A DNA stretch of 50,206 nt from Nonomuraea sp. SBT364 (GTDB lineage: Bacteria; Actinomycetota; Actinomycetes; Streptosporangiales; Streptosporangiaceae), in assembly GCF_001083785.1 (NCBI RefSeq), contig NZ_LAVL01000054.1, positions 1 to 50,206 on the forward strand, given 5' to 3'. Of the stretch, positions 25,278 to 34,211 are shown one piece after another. The position numbers and the translations under genes were made by a program. Below the pieces are notes generated by a model. The model was not told where the DNA came from. It did no database searches and was given only the letters and a program-made list of their open reading frames with translations. Every line of letters begins with the position of its first letter. Positions within the stretch are counted from its first letter, which is position 1.

Positions 25278-26321
25278 ATGCCCTTTGATATTCATGAACG
25301 TATGGAACCGGTCGAGGCGTTCCGCGAAATCGCCTTCTTGCTGGAGCGGGCCGGCGAGCCCGCCTATCGTGTGCGCGCCTTCCGCCGCGCGGCCTCCGTC
25401 GTGGCGGACCTGCCACGCGAGGAGCTGCTGCGGCGCGCGGAGTCGGGCGGGCTCGCCGACCTGCCCGGCATCGGCAAGGTGACCGCGCTGGTGGTCTCCG
25501 AGGCGCTGGCCGGTCAGGTGCCCACCTATCTGCGCCGGTTGCGCGCCACCGAGGGCGCCGACCTCGACGACGAGACGGCCGCGCTGCGGGCGGCGCTCAA
25601 GGGCGACCTGCACAGCCACTCCGACTGGTCGGACGGCGGCTCGCCGATCGAGGAGATGGCCGAGGCGGCCAAGTCGCTGGGCCACGAATACCTCGCCCTG
25701 ACCGACCACTCGCCGCGGCTGACCGTCGCCCGCGGGCTGCCCGCGGCCCGGCTGCGCGAGCAGCTGGACGTGGTCGACGCGCTCAACCGGCGGCTGGCGC
25801 CGTTCCGGATCCTGACCGGCATCGAGGTCGACATCAACCTCGACGGCAGCCTCGACCAGGAGCCCGAGCTGCTGGAACGGCTCGACGTGGTGGTCGCCAG
25901 CGTGCACTCCAAGCTGCGCATGCCCGGCCCCGAGATGACCCGCCGGATGGTGACGGCCATCGCCAACCCGCTGGTGGACGTGCTCGGCCACTGCACCGGC
26001 CGGGTCGTGCGGGCCGGGGGAGCGCGTGGCTCCCGCAGGCCGGAGTCGGAGTTCGAGGCCGACCTGGTCTTCGAGGCGTGCCGCCGGTTCGGGGTGGCCG
26101 TCGAGATCAACTCGCGGCCGGACCGGCTCGACCCGCCCAAGCGGCTGCTGCGCCAGGCCTACGAGCAGGGGTGCGTGTTCGCGATCGACTCCGACGCGCA
26201 CGCCCCGGGCCAGCTCGACTGGCAGCGCTTCGGCTGCGAGCGGGCGGCCCGGTGCGGCGTCGAGGCGGACCGGATCGTCAACACCTGGCCGCTGGAGAGG
26301 CTGCTCGACTGGGCCCGCTGA
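25278..26321 (+). CDS. PHP-domain metal-dependent phosphoesterase with HhH segment (PolX C-terminal type)
   Basis: A 347-aa protein resembling the C-terminal part of bacterial DNA polymerase X without its polymerase domain. Residues 10-95 are helical, with a helix-hairpin-helix (LADLPGIGKVTALVVSEAL) that may bind DNA. The PHP domain follows with metal-binding motifs GDLHSHSDWSDGG (about 111), LTDHSPR, GIEVDI, VASVHSK, VLGHCTGR, EINSRPDRLD and AIDSDAH in the normal order. Expected activity is phosphoester hydrolysis, perhaps 3'-end processing. The start could also be the ATG at 25302; neither has a clear ribosome-binding site. Confidence 0.85.
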   Translation: MPFDIHERMEPVEAFREIAFLLERAGEPAYRVRAFRRAASVVADLPREELLRRAESGGLADLPGIGKVTALVVSEALAGQVPTYLRRLRATEGADLDDETAALRAALKGDLHSHSDWSDGGSPIEEMAEAAKSLGHEYLALTDHSPRLTVARGLPAARLREQLDVVDALNRRLAPFRILTGIEVDINLDGSLDQEPELLERLDVVVASVHSKLRMPGPEMTRRMVTAIANPLVDVLGHCTGRVVRAGGARGSRRPESEFEADLVFEACRRFGVAVEINSRPDRLDPPKRLLRQAYEQGCVFAIDSDAHAPGQLDWQRFGCERAARCGVEADRIVNTWPLERLLDWAR

Positions 26322-26375
26322 CCATTTCGGCGGGCCGGAATCCCCTGCGCACTGGGGATTGTCGGTGCCCGCGCG

Positions 26376-26381
26376 TAGCGT
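26376..26381 (+). promoter_or_regulatory. Leaderless -10 box before the WYL regulator
   Basis: TAGCGT lies 7 nt before the GTG at 26389, the spacing of a leaderless -10 element. No convincing -35 is visible. Confidence 0.35.
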
Positions 26382-26388
26382 CGCGGGT

Positions 26389-27117
26389 GTGAACCGTACC
26401 GACCGGCTCTACGCGCTCGTCGAGGACCTGCGCGCCATCGCGCCCCGCTGCCGCTCGGCCCGCGAGCTGGCCGGCAGGTTCGAGGTGAGCGTGCGCACGA
26501 TCGAGCGCGACATCACCGCCCTGCAGGAGTCCGGGGTGCCGATCTACGCCGAGACGGGGCGCAAGGGCGGCTACGCGATCGACAAGAAGATGTCCCTGCC
26601 ACCGCTCAACTTCACCCCGGCCGAGGCGGTGGCCATCGCGGTCGCGCTCAGCCGGGCCGGTGACCAGCCGTTCGGCAGGCAGGCGCGCAGCGCGTTGCGC
26701 AAGGTCGTCGCCGCCATGCCCGGCCGCGAGGGCGAGCTGGCCAGGGAGCTGGCGCGGCGGGTGGTGCACGTGTCCGAGCCGGCCGAGCCCGGCGACGGCA
26801 TCCGGCCGCTCGGCGGCGAGGGCATCTCCCGGGCCATCGAGGAGGCGCTGCTGCGCCGGCGGGTGCTCCGGCTCGACTACGCCGACGCCAAGGGCGCGCT
26901 GACCTCCCGCGACGTCGAGCCCGGGGTGTTCCTGGGCGGCCGCGGCGGGTTCTGGTATCTGGTGGCGTGGTGCCGGCTCCGCGACGACGTGCGCGTCTTC
27001 CGGCTCGACCGCATCGCCACCGCCTCGGTCACCGCCGAGCGCTGTCCCGACCGTCCGCTGGAGGGCTACGCCACCGACGTCCCGGAGATGCTCGTGCACG
27101 GCACTGTGCTCGATTAG
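26389..27117 (+). CDS. YafY-type WYL-domain transcriptional regulator
   Basis: A 242-aa DNA-binding protein. Residues 1-60 form a DeoR-like winged helix (RSARELAGRFEVSVRTIERDI). The WYL domain (about 140-215) carries ALLRRRVLRLDYADAKGA and RGGFWYLVAWCRLRDDVRVFRLDRI. WYL domains bind small ligands or nucleic acid; here the domain probably senses a metabolite. It lies 78 bp upstream of a VOC-fold gene on the same strand, a pairing common in actinomycetes, and may control it. Confidence 0.85.
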   Translation: MNRTDRLYALVEDLRAIAPRCRSARELAGRFEVSVRTIERDITALQESGVPIYAETGRKGGYAIDKKMSLPPLNFTPAEAVAIAVALSRAGDQPFGRQARSALRKVVAAMPGREGELARELARRVVHVSEPAEPGDGIRPLGGEGISRAIEEALLRRRVLRLDYADAKGALTSRDVEPGVFLGGRGGFWYLVAWCRLRDDVRVFRLDRIATASVTAERCPDRPLEGYATDVPEMLVHGTVLD

Positions 27118-27195
27118 TCAAGCGAAAACACCGACATAGGGTTGTCGCCCTGCCGTTAGATCGTTGTCTTGTTCGAAAACATTGAGGAGCTGGCG

Positions 27196-27558
27196 ATGCA
27201 AGACAACACGGTCAACTGGTTCGAGGTGGCGACCGACGACCCGGAGAGCGCCGAGCGCTTCTACGGCGAGCTGTTCGGCTGGACCTTCGCTCCGGAGGAC
27301 GACGGCGGCCTCGACTACCGGCTGATCCGCTATCCCGGCGGCGAGCCCGTCGGCGGCCTGTTCGGCACCAAGGGGGAGCTTCCCGCGCACGCGGTGTTCC
27401 ACGTGCAGGTGGCCGACGTGGAGGAGACCTGCCGGCGCGGGGAGGAGCTGGGCGGCAAGGTCCTGACGAAGGTCGTCGGCGACGCGCCGGGCACCGACTT
27501 CGCCTATGTGCGCGACCAGTCGGGCAGCGTCTTCGGCGTCTACCGGCGGCGCCAGTGA
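27196..27558 (+). CDS. VOC-family (glyoxalase/bleomycin-resistance fold) protein
   Basis: A 120-aa protein with a single VOC module: VNWFEVATDDPESAERFYGELFGW at the N-terminus, HAVFHVQVADVEETC in the middle and DFAYVRDQSGSVFGVYRR at the end. Single-module VOC proteins act as dimers, as metal-dependent enzymes or ligand binders; the substrate is unknown. The ATG at 27196 has GAGGAG 6 nt upstream and is preferred over an upstream in-frame start at 27169. It follows the WYL regulator. The 167 bp after it hold short tandem GCGTCCAGG copies and a GCCGCC/GGCGGC stem, probably a terminator shared with the convergent hydrolase. Confidence 0.85.
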   Translation: MQDNTVNWFEVATDDPESAERFYGELFGWTFAPEDDGGLDYRLIRYPGGEPVGGLFGTKGELPAHAVFHVQVADVEETCRRGEELGGKVLTKVVGDAPGTDFAYVRDQSGSVFGVYRRRQ

Positions 27559-27725
27559 TCCCCCATGAGCCTGCTGTGACTCCTCTGTGATCGTCGCGGG
27601 CCGGGAGCCGCCTTCCCCGCGCCCCGGTCCCGCGCGGGCCGCTCAGCCGAGCGGCCACCCCTGCCCTGGACACGCCGCCGACCGCCGAGTGGCGGCGCGT
27701 CCAGGGCGCGTCCAGGGCGCGTACG

Positions 27726-29222
27726 TCAGGCTGCCGGGCAGGAGGCGCCGCGCTCCGGCACGTCGCCCTTGAGCAGATAGCCGTCCACCAGCTCGGCGAC
27801 GCACTTGCTGCCCGACAGGTAGGCGCCGTGCCCCTCGCCCTCGTAGCTGACCAGCGTGGCCGTCTTGAGCTGCGCCGTCAGCCTGGGCGCCCACTCGTAC
27901 GGGGTGGCGGGGTCGTTCTTGCCGCCCACCACGAGGATCGGCGCCGAGCCGGTGGCGTTCACCTTCCTGGCCTCGTCACTGCCCTTGACCGGCCACACGT
28001 CGCACAGCGCGCCCGAGCCCGCGCCGCCGAACAGCGGCGAGATCTTCAGCGAGGCCGTCTCGGTGCGCCGCAGCGTGGCCTCGTCGGGACGTTCGGCCGT
28101 GTCGACGCAGGTGACCGCCGGGAAGCTGGTCGTCTGCGTGGTGTAGGAGCCGTCCTCGCCGCGGCCGGTGTAGGTGTCGGCCAGGTAGAGCAGCGCCGCC
28201 CCGTTGCCCTTGAGCGCCTGGCCGAGCGCGCTCTCCAGGAACGGCCACGTCAGCTCCGAGTACAGCGCGGCCGCGACGCCGGTGGCGGCCAGCCCCTGGG
28301 TGAGCTCGCGCCGGAAGACCTTGAGCGGTCGGGCGGCGAGCTGGTTCATCAGCTTCTCGACGTTCGCGCCGGCGGCGGCGACGTCCTCGCCGACCTCGCA
28401 CTTGTCCTTCACGCAGTCCTTCAGGAAGCTCTCGTACGCCCGCTGGAAGCCCTTGGTCTGGGCCAGCGTGCGTTCCTCGAAGGTGACGGTCGGGTCCAGG
28501 GGCGCGTCGAGCACCATCCGGCCCACGTTCTCCGGGAACTGCGTGGCGTACACGGCGCCGAGCTGGGTGCCGTACGACATGCCGACGTAGTTGAGCTTCT
28601 CGTCGCCCAGGGCGGCGCGGATGCGGTCCATGTCGCGGGCGGCGTTGACGGTGCCGACGTAGGGCAGGATCTTGCCGGAGTCGCGCCCGCAGAGCTCGGC
28701 GAAGCGCCGGTTGGCGGCCTCGATCTCGCCGCGGGTCCGCGCGTTGGCGGGCAGCGTGTCGAGCGAGGTGAAGCGGTCGAGGTCGGCGGTGCCGCCGCAG
28801 CGCACGCCGGAGCTGCGCTCGACGCCGCGCGGGTCGAAGCTGATCAGGTCGTAGCGGGTGCGCAGCGTGCCGAGCGACTTGCCCGCCTGGTCGAGGGTGT
28901 CGACGCCGGACGCGCCGGGGCCGCCGAAGTTGAACAGCAGCGAGCCGATCCGCTTCTTCTGGTCCGTGGCCGCCAGTTTGATCAGCGCGAGCTCGATCTT
29001 CTCCCCGGCGGGTTCGGCGTAGTTCAGCGGGACGCTGAGCTTGCCGCAGCGGACCGTCGCGTCCTGCTCGGCGGGCGGTTCCCCGTCCGGGCGGGCCACG
29101 TCCGTGCAGGGCCCCCACACGATCTTGTCTGTTTCCGGAATCACATCGGTGGCGGGCTTGGCCGTGCTGACACAGCCCGTGGTTGCGGCGGTCAGGACTG
29201 CGGCGGCCAGTACGCGGCGCAT
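27726..29222 (-). CDS. Secreted alpha/beta hydrolase of the TAP (tripeptidyl aminopeptidase) type
   Basis: A 498-aa exported peptidase-like hydrolase similar to Streptomyces Slp/Tap proteins. It has a short signal peptide with a possible lipid-attachment Cys17 (LTAATTGC, not a perfect lipobox). The catalytic triad is Ser216 in YVGMSYGTQ, an Asp in VVGGKNDPATP near 435, and a His in EGEGHGAY near 462, with an oxyanion NFGGPGASG at 98-106. The C-terminal TAP-like domain has several cysteines that may form disulphides. It probably trims peptides outside the cell. It is transcribed alone; 156 bp separate it from the aceE end. Confidence 0.87.
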   Translation of the reverse strand: MRRVLAAAVLTAATTGCVSTAKPATDVIPETDKIVWGPCTDVARPDGEPPAEQDATVRCGKLSVPLNYAEPAGEKIELALIKLAATDQKKRIGSLLFNFGGPGASGVDTLDQAGKSLGTLRTRYDLISFDPRGVERSSGVRCGGTADLDRFTSLDTLPANARTRGEIEAANRRFAELCGRDSGKILPYVGTVNAARDMDRIRAALGDEKLNYVGMSYGTQLGAVYATQFPENVGRMVLDAPLDPTVTFEERTLAQTKGFQRAYESFLKDCVKDKCEVGEDVAAAGANVEKLMNQLAARPLKVFRRELTQGLAATGVAAALYSELTWPFLESALGQALKGNGAALLYLADTYTGRGEDGSYTTQTTSFPAVTCVDTAERPDEATLRRTETASLKISPLFGGAGSGALCDVWPVKGSDEARKVNATGSAPILVVGGKNDPATPYEWAPRLTAQLKTATLVSYEGEGHGAYLSGSKCVAELVDGYLLKGDVPERGASCPAA

Positions 29223-29330
29223 GCGACATTTCCCCTCGTCAGCTCAGGGGGAAGTAGTGCCCACAATACGTGACGCTTCACCGGAACCGGCGAGGCGGCG
29301 CGTACCCCTCCCGACGCGCCGCCCCACGGC

Positions 29331-29366
29331 GAGCGCCCCCGCGACAGGTTCTTCGCGGGGGCGCTC
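29331..29366 (-). terminator. Terminator after aceE
   Basis: A perfect 14-bp stem (GAGCGCCCCCGCGA / TCGCGGGGGCGCTC) with an 8-nt loop lies 12 nt beyond the aceE stop. Confidence 0.75.
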
Positions 29367-29378
29367 CTGGTGGATGTC

Positions 29379-32126
29379 TCAGACGCCCATCGACTGGGTG
29401 TCGTTGCTCTCGGCGCCACCGGCCTCGGTCACGCCGTTCTTCAGGTGGTAGCGGGCGATCGCCTCGCGCAGCACCTCGCCGTCGAGCTCACCCCGCTTGA
29501 CCAGGCTGGTCAGCACGGCCAGCGTGATCGAGGCGGCGTCGACATGGAAGTGGCGGCGCAGCGCCGAGCGGGTGTCGGACAGGCCGAACCCGTCGGTGCC
29601 CAGCGAGGACCAGTCACCCGGCACCCACTGCGCGATCTGGTCCTGGACGGCCTTCATGTAGTCGCTGACGCCCACGAACGGGCCCTGCGCCTGCGACAGC
29701 ACCTCGGTCACGTACGGGACGCGCTGCTCGGCGTCGGGGTTGAGCAGGTTGTGCTCCTCGCACGCCAGAGCGTCGCGGCGCAGCTCGGTCCAGGACGTGG
29801 CCGACCACACGTCGGCCGACACGCCCCACTCCTCGGCCAGCAGTCGCTGGGCCTCCATCGCCCACGGGCCCGCGACGCCGGAGGACAGGATGTTGGCCTT
29901 CGGCCCCTGCGTCTGCGGCCCCTCGGCGAACCGGTAGAGGCCCTTGAGCAGGCCCTCCACGTCGACGTTCGCCGGCTGGGCCGGCTGCAGGTAGGGCTCG
30001 TTGTAGACGGTGAGGTAGTAGAACACGTCCTCCGGCTGCTCGCCGTACATGCGCCGCAGGCCGTCCTTGACGATGTGCGCGACCTCGAACGCCCACGACG
30101 GGTCGTAGGAGACCGCCGCCGGGTTGGTCGAGGCGATGAGCGGCGTGTGGCCGTCCTCGTGCTGCAGGCCCTCACCGTTGAGCGTGGTGCGGCCGGCCGT
30201 GGCGCCCAGCAGGAAGCCGCGCGTCATCTGGTCGGCCATCTGCCACATCTGGTCGCCGGTGCGCTGCCAGCCGAACATCGAGTAGAAGATGTAGATCGGG
30301 ATCATGTGCTCGCCGTGCGTGGCGTACGAGGTGCCGGCGGCGATCGCCGATGCCATCGAGCCCGACTCGCTGATGCCCTCGTGCAGGATCTGCCCCTGCA
30401 CCGACTCCTTGTACGACAGCAGCAGTTCCCTGTCGACGGCCTCGTACGTCTGGCCGTGCGGCGAGTAGATCTTCGCCGTCGGGAACATCGCGTCGAGGCC
30501 GAACGTACGCGCCTCGTCCGGGATGATCGGCACGAACCGGTGGCCGACCTCCTTGTCGCGCATGAGGTCCTTCAGCAGCCGGACGAACGCCATCGTGGTG
30601 GCGACCTGCTGCTTGCCGGAGCCCTTGGCGAAGGTCTGGTAGGCGGCGTCACCGGGCAGCTTGACGGGCTTGGCGCGCACCACGCGCTTGGGCAGCACGC
30701 CGCCGAGCGCCGCGCGGCGCTCCTTCATGTACGCGATCTCGGGGTCGTTCTCGCCCGGGTGGAAGTACGGGGGCAGGTCGCCCTCCAGCGCCGAGTCCGG
30801 GATCGGCAGGTAGAGCCGGTCGCGGAACTCCTTCAGCTCGGCCTTGGTGAGCTTCTTCATCTGGTGGGTGGCGTTGCGCGCCTCGAAGTCCTTGCCGAGC
30901 GTCCAGCCCTTGATGGTCTGGGCCAGGATGACCGTCGGCTGGCCGACGTGCTCGCGCGCGGACTTGAACGCCGCGTAGACCTTGTGGTAGTCGTGCCCGC
31001 CGCGCGACAGCTTGCGGATTTCGTCGTCGGTCAGGTGCTCGACCATCTTGCGCAGGCGCGGGTCGCCGCCGAAGAAGTTCTCCCGGATGTAGCCGCCCGA
31101 CTCGACCGAGTAGGTCTGGAACTGGCCGTCGGGGGTGGTGTTCATCTGGTTGACCAGCACGCCGTCGACGTCGGCCGCGAGAAGCGGGTCCCAGTCGCGG
31201 CCCCAGACGACCTTGATGACGTTCCAGCCGGCGCCGCGGAAGTAGGACTCCAGCTCCTGAATGATCTTGCCGTTGCCGCGCACCGGGCCGTCGAGCCGCT
31301 GCAGGTTGCAGTTGATGACGAAGGTGAGGTTGTCGAGCTCCTCGCGCGCGGCCACGCCGATGGCGCCCAGCGACTCGGGCTCGTCCATCTCGCCGTCGCC
31401 CAGGAACGCCCATACGTGGCTGCGGCTGGTGTCCTTGATCTGGCGGTTGAGCAGGTAGCGGTTGAACCGCGCCTGATAGATCGCCCCGATCGGCCCCAGA
31501 CCCATCGAGACCGTGGGGAACTCCCAGAAGTCCGGCATGAGCCGCGGATGCGGGTAGGACGGCAGGCCGTGGAAGCCGTGCGACAGCTCCTGGCGGAAGG
31601 CGTCGAGCTGGGCCTCGTTGAGGCGGCCCTCCAGGAAGGCGCGGGCGTAGATGCCCGGCGCGGCGTGCCCCTGGAAGAAGACCTGGTCGCCCGACTCGCC
31701 GTGGTCCTTGCCGCGGAAGAAGTGATTGAAACCGACCTCGTACAGGGACGCGGCCGAGGCGTAGGTGGCGATGTGGCCGCCCACGTTGGTGCGGGCGTTC
31801 GCGCGCGACACCATGATCGCCGCGTTCCAGCGGATGTAGGCCCGGATGCGCCGCTCGACGTGCTCGTCGCCGGGGAACCAGGGCTCACGCTCCGGCGGGA
31901 TCGTGTTGATGTAGTCGGTGCTGCGCAGGCCCGGCACGCCGACCTGGTGCTCGCGCGCCCGCTCCAGCATGCGGAGCATCAGGTAGCGGGCTCTGGTGCG
32001 GCCCTCCGTCTTGACGACGTTGTCGAGGGACTCGAGCCACTCGTTGGTCTCACTGGGGTCGACATCAGGCAGCTGGCTGGGTAGGCCGTCGCTGATGATC
32101 GAGAAACGCTGGCGTCCGGAAGCCAC
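29379..32126 (-). CDS. aceE: Pyruvate dehydrogenase E1 component, homodimeric type (AceE)
   Basis: Thiamine-diphosphate-dependent decarboxylase that feeds acetyl groups to the lipoyl domains of E2. At 915 aa it is the single-chain E1 form. The TPP motif is GDGEMDEPESLGAIGVAARE ending in NCNLQRLDGPVRGNGKI (about residues 230-275); NTTPDGQFQTY, RGGHDYHKVYAAF and the transketolase-like domain (LGATAGRTTLNGEGLQHEDG) follow. I start at GTG 32126 (ASGRQRFSIISDGLPSQ) with GGAAGG 9 nt upstream; the frame stays open to 32204. E2 and E3 are not in the window. It is divergent from DUF1918, YjbQ, DUF3052 and peroxiredoxin genes, an arrangement shared in part with Streptomyces. Confidence 0.93.
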   Translation of the reverse strand: MASGRQRFSIISDGLPSQLPDVDPSETNEWLESLDNVVKTEGRTRARYLMLRMLERAREHQVGVPGLRSTDYINTIPPEREPWFPGDEHVERRIRAYIRWNAAIMVSRANARTNVGGHIATYASAASLYEVGFNHFFRGKDHGESGDQVFFQGHAAPGIYARAFLEGRLNEAQLDAFRQELSHGFHGLPSYPHPRLMPDFWEFPTVSMGLGPIGAIYQARFNRYLLNRQIKDTSRSHVWAFLGDGEMDEPESLGAIGVAAREELDNLTFVINCNLQRLDGPVRGNGKIIQELESYFRGAGWNVIKVVWGRDWDPLLAADVDGVLVNQMNTTPDGQFQTYSVESGGYIRENFFGGDPRLRKMVEHLTDDEIRKLSRGGHDYHKVYAAFKSAREHVGQPTVILAQTIKGWTLGKDFEARNATHQMKKLTKAELKEFRDRLYLPIPDSALEGDLPPYFHPGENDPEIAYMKERRAALGGVLPKRVVRAKPVKLPGDAAYQTFAKGSGKQQVATTMAFVRLLKDLMRDKEVGHRFVPIIPDEARTFGLDAMFPTAKIYSPHGQTYEAVDRELLLSYKESVQGQILHEGISESGSMASAIAAGTSYATHGEHMIPIYIFYSMFGWQRTGDQMWQMADQMTRGFLLGATAGRTTLNGEGLQHEDGHTPLIASTNPAAVSYDPSWAFEVAHIVKDGLRRMYGEQPEDVFYYLTVYNEPYLQPAQPANVDVEGLLKGLYRFAEGPQTQGPKANILSSGVAGPWAMEAQRLLAEEWGVSADVWSATSWTELRRDALACEEHNLLNPDAEQRVPYVTEVLSQAQGPFVGVSDYMKAVQDQIAQWVPGDWSSLGTDGFGLSDTRSALRRHFHVDAASITLAVLTSLVKRGELDGEVLREAIARYHLKNGVTEAGGAESNDTQSMGV

Positions 32127-32291
32127 TGGGTCTCGCCTTCCGAGGATGACTGATGTCTGGTCTGGGTCGCTTTCCATCCTGGTCGCTCGGAGTGGAAAGT
32201 GCATCTCTACTCACGGGTAACCAGGGTGTCGCTGCTGGCAGGGGTGCTACAGGTGGCCTAGACCACCGATGGTAGGACGAATCAAACGCAT

Positions 32292-32319
32292 AGGTTACAT
32301 CCGTCCCGCATTTTAACAA
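32292..32319 (-). promoter_or_regulatory. aceE: Candidate aceE promoter
   Basis: On the minus strand TTGTTA (-35) and TAACCT (-10) are separated by 16 bp in an AT-rich patch, giving a leader of about 160 nt before the GTG at 32126. The rest of the 433-bp gap (32127-32559) between aceE and the DUF1918 gene shows no gene I can support. Confidence 0.45.
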
Positions 32320-32559
32320 GACGGGAAAAGCTACGAATTTTTGCCTTCCGCCCCTGAGTATCCCCCGGGGAGGCGGATGCGTCACTCCCGGGGGCGGCGG
32401 AGGCGCCGCGCGGAGTCTAACGGCAGCGATCCGGGGCCTTCGCGCGGGCCGTTCTCAGCGAACTCTCAGGTAACGGTTCGGTCATGATTGCGGCGGCTGT
32501 CCCGCCACTCCGGCCGATCCCCTCTTTTCGAACGGCGCTGTCCGTACGAGGCTGTAGCT

Positions 32560-32742
32560 ATGAATGCGACGGTAGGAGACCGGCTCCTCGTGCACGGGAA
32601 TACCGTTGGCGAAAGGGACCGGAGCGGAGTGATCACCGAGGTCCAGGGCGTGGACGGCGGGCCCCCGTACATCGTGCGCTTCGACGACGGGCACACCGGG
32701 CTGGTGTTTCCCGGCCCTGATGCGGTCATTGTGCCTCAGTAG
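32560..32742 (+). CDS. DUF1918 small protein
   Basis: A 60-aa protein, complete for the family: VGDRLLVHG at the start, GVITEVQGVDGGPPYIVRF in the middle and GHTGLVFPGPDAVIV at the end, an SH3-like small beta-barrel. Function unknown. The ATG at 32560 has a GAGG box about 8 nt upstream; the frame is open further upstream but without family similarity. Its stop codon forms part of the likely -10 box of the next gene. Confidence 0.85.
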   Translation: MNATVGDRLLVHGNTVGERDRSGVITEVQGVDGGPPYIVRFDDGHTGLVFPGPDAVIVPQ

Positions 32743-32745
32743 AAT
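32740..32745 (+). promoter_or_regulatory. Leaderless -10 box overlapping the DUF1918 stop
   Basis: TAGAAT ends 6 nt before the GTG at 32752, and its first three bases are the stop codon of the preceding gene. It is the best leaderless-type box in the window. Confidence 0.45.
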
Positions 32746-32751
32746 TTCCCC

Positions 32752-33159
32752 GTGAGATCAGAACTCATCTCGGTGGCCACCGGTTCACGCGAGACGGTGC
32801 ACGACATCACCGGGGAATGCGCCGAATTCGTCCGCGCGCGTGGTGGGGACGGGCTGCTGCACGTCTTCGTCCCGCACGCGACGGCCGGCGTGGCGCTGCT
32901 GGAGCTGGGCTCGGGCAGCGACGACGACCTGCTGTCCGCGCTGCGTGACCTGCTGCCGTCCGACGACCGGTGGCGGCACGCCCACGGCTCGCGCGGGCAC
33001 GGCAGGTCACACGTCATGCCGGCGCTGATCCCGCCGTACGCCACGGTTCCCGTGCTCGGCGGCAGATTGGCGCTGGGCACCTGGCAGTCCATAGCGCTGG
33101 TGGACCTCAACGTCGACAACCCGCAACGTCAGGTTCGCCTGTCATTTTTGTCTGATTGA
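32752..33159 (+). CDS. YjbQ family (UPF0047) protein, possible thiamine-phosphate-synthase-like activity
   Basis: A 135-aa protein with the family signature: HVFVPHATAGVALLE (His and Thr of the proposed active site), GHGRSHVMPALIPPYATVPVLGG, and LGTWQSIALVDLN at the C-terminus. YjbQ proteins form trimers and show weak thiamine-phosphate synthase activity in E. coli; their main role is unclear. It starts with GTG without a Shine-Dalgarno, consistent with a leaderless message. Confidence 0.87.
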   Translation: MRSELISVATGSRETVHDITGECAEFVRARGGDGLLHVFVPHATAGVALLELGSGSDDDLLSALRDLLPSDDRWRHAHGSRGHGRSHVMPALIPPYATVPVLGGRLALGTWQSIALVDLNVDNPQRQVRLSFLSD

Positions 33160-33193
33160 TTCTGGCCGAGTACGGCCGTACCCGTGGCGACCG

Positions 33194-33223
33194 TTGACGA
33201 CTGAGGGTCACAGCGTGTGGACT
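33194..33223 (+). promoter_or_regulatory. Candidate promoter before DUF3052
   Basis: TTGACG (33194-33199) and TGGACT (33218-33223), 18 bp apart, precede the DUF3052 gene. A 12-bp palindrome GTACGGCCGTAC lies just upstream (33170-33181). Confidence 0.35.
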
Positions 33224-33276
33224 GTCCCGAAGCGATAAACCGCATATGCGGGGCCACTCAAGCAGGAGGGATAAAC

Positions 33277-33708
33277 GTGAGCGCGACCGCGGGTCAGGCG
33301 CAGGGCGAACGCGGCCTGGCCGAACGACTCGGCCTCAAGCCGGGTCAGGTGGTGCAGGAGATCGGCTGGGACGAGGACGTCGATGACGAGCTTCGCGACT
33401 CCATCGAGAACCTGACCGGCAACGAACTGCTGGACGAAGACACCGACGACGTCGTCGACGTGGTGCTGCTGTGGTGGCGCGACGGCGACGGGGACCTGTT
33501 CGACGTCCTGAGCGGCGACGCCATGCGAGCACTCGCCGACGGTGGCCAGATCTGGTTGCTGACTCCGAAGGCGGGGCGTGACGGCCACGTGGAGCCGAGC
33601 GACATCGGGGAGGATGCCACCACCGCCGGTCTCTCGCAGACCAGCAGCATCTCCGCGGCCCCCGACTGGTCGGGGACGAGGCTCGTCGCCCCGAAGGGCC
33701 GGCGATAG
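33277..33708 (+). CDS. DUF3052 family protein
   Basis: A 143-aa acidic actinobacterial protein of unknown function, identified by LGLKPGQVVQEIGWDEDVD, VVDVVLLWWRDGDGDLFD and GGQIWLLTPKAGRDGHVEPSDI. In Streptomyces the family lies beside aceE and a peroxiredoxin gene, as here. AGGAGGG 6-7 nt before the GTG at 33277 is a strong ribosome-binding site and fixes the start; an earlier start at 33217 is unlikely. Confidence 0.87.
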   Translation: MSATAGQAQGERGLAERLGLKPGQVVQEIGWDEDVDDELRDSIENLTGNELLDEDTDDVVDVVLLWWRDGDGDLFDVLSGDAMRALADGGQIWLLTPKAGRDGHVEPSDIGEDATTAGLSQTSSISAAPDWSGTRLVAPKGRR

Positions 33709-33744
33709 GAAGCACGGACACCAGCCGTACGGCAGGATGGAAGC

Positions 33745-34200
33745 GTGAACGGGCATCCTGCCGGCGTCGGCGCCCCGGCTCCCGGCTTCGAGCTACGGGA
33801 CCAGCACGGCACTCCGGTGAGACTCACTCAGTTCCGGGGCAGGAAGGTCGTGCTGGTCTTCTACCCGCTGGCCTTCAGCGGGGTCTGTCATCGCGAGCTG
33901 TCGGAGCTGCGCGACTTCTCCGCCGGCGACGCACAGATCCTCACCGTCTCGGTCGACTCGATGTTCACGCATCGTGCCTGGGCGGACCAGGAGGGTTACA
34001 TTTTTCCCCTGCTCTCCGATTTCTGGCCACATGGACAGGTGGCCCGGGCGTACGGTGTGTTCGACGAGACGAAGGGCGTCGCACGGCGGGGCAGCTTCGT
34101 CATCGACGGCGAGGGTGTGATCCGCTGGTCGGTGGTCAATCCGGCCGGTGAGGCGCGCGACGTCGCCGACTACGCCAAGGCACTCGCCGACATCTCGTAA
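33745..34200 (+). CDS. Peroxiredoxin, AhpE-like one-cysteine type
   Basis: Thiol peroxidase that reduces hydroperoxides. The 151-aa thioredoxin-fold product has its peroxidatic Cys48 in YPLAFSGVCHRELSEL, preceded by the usual Pro and Ser/Thr positions, and no second cysteine. This fits the 1-Cys AhpE class, recycled in actinomycetes by mycothiol/mycoredoxin. It starts with GTG, with CAGGAT 6 nt upstream rather than a clear Shine-Dalgarno. It follows DUF3052 by 36 bp and precedes the zinc-ribbon gene by 11 bp. Confidence 0.88.
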   Translation: MNGHPAGVGAPAPGFELRDQHGTPVRLTQFRGRKVVLVFYPLAFSGVCHRELSELRDFSAGDAQILTVSVDSMFTHRAWADQEGYIFPLLSDFWPHGQVARAYGVFDETKGVARRGSFVIDGEGVIRWSVVNPAGEARDVADYAKALADIS

Positions 34201-34211
34201 CGGAGGAAACG

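Noticed and set aside
27673..27725. Short tandem GCGTCCAGG copies as a possible repeat array or CRISPR
   Set aside because: Only two or three short copies without spacers; more likely part of a terminator region.
29370..32084. 904-codon plus-strand frame opposite aceE
   Set aside because: Antisense shadow; AceE is complete on the other strand.
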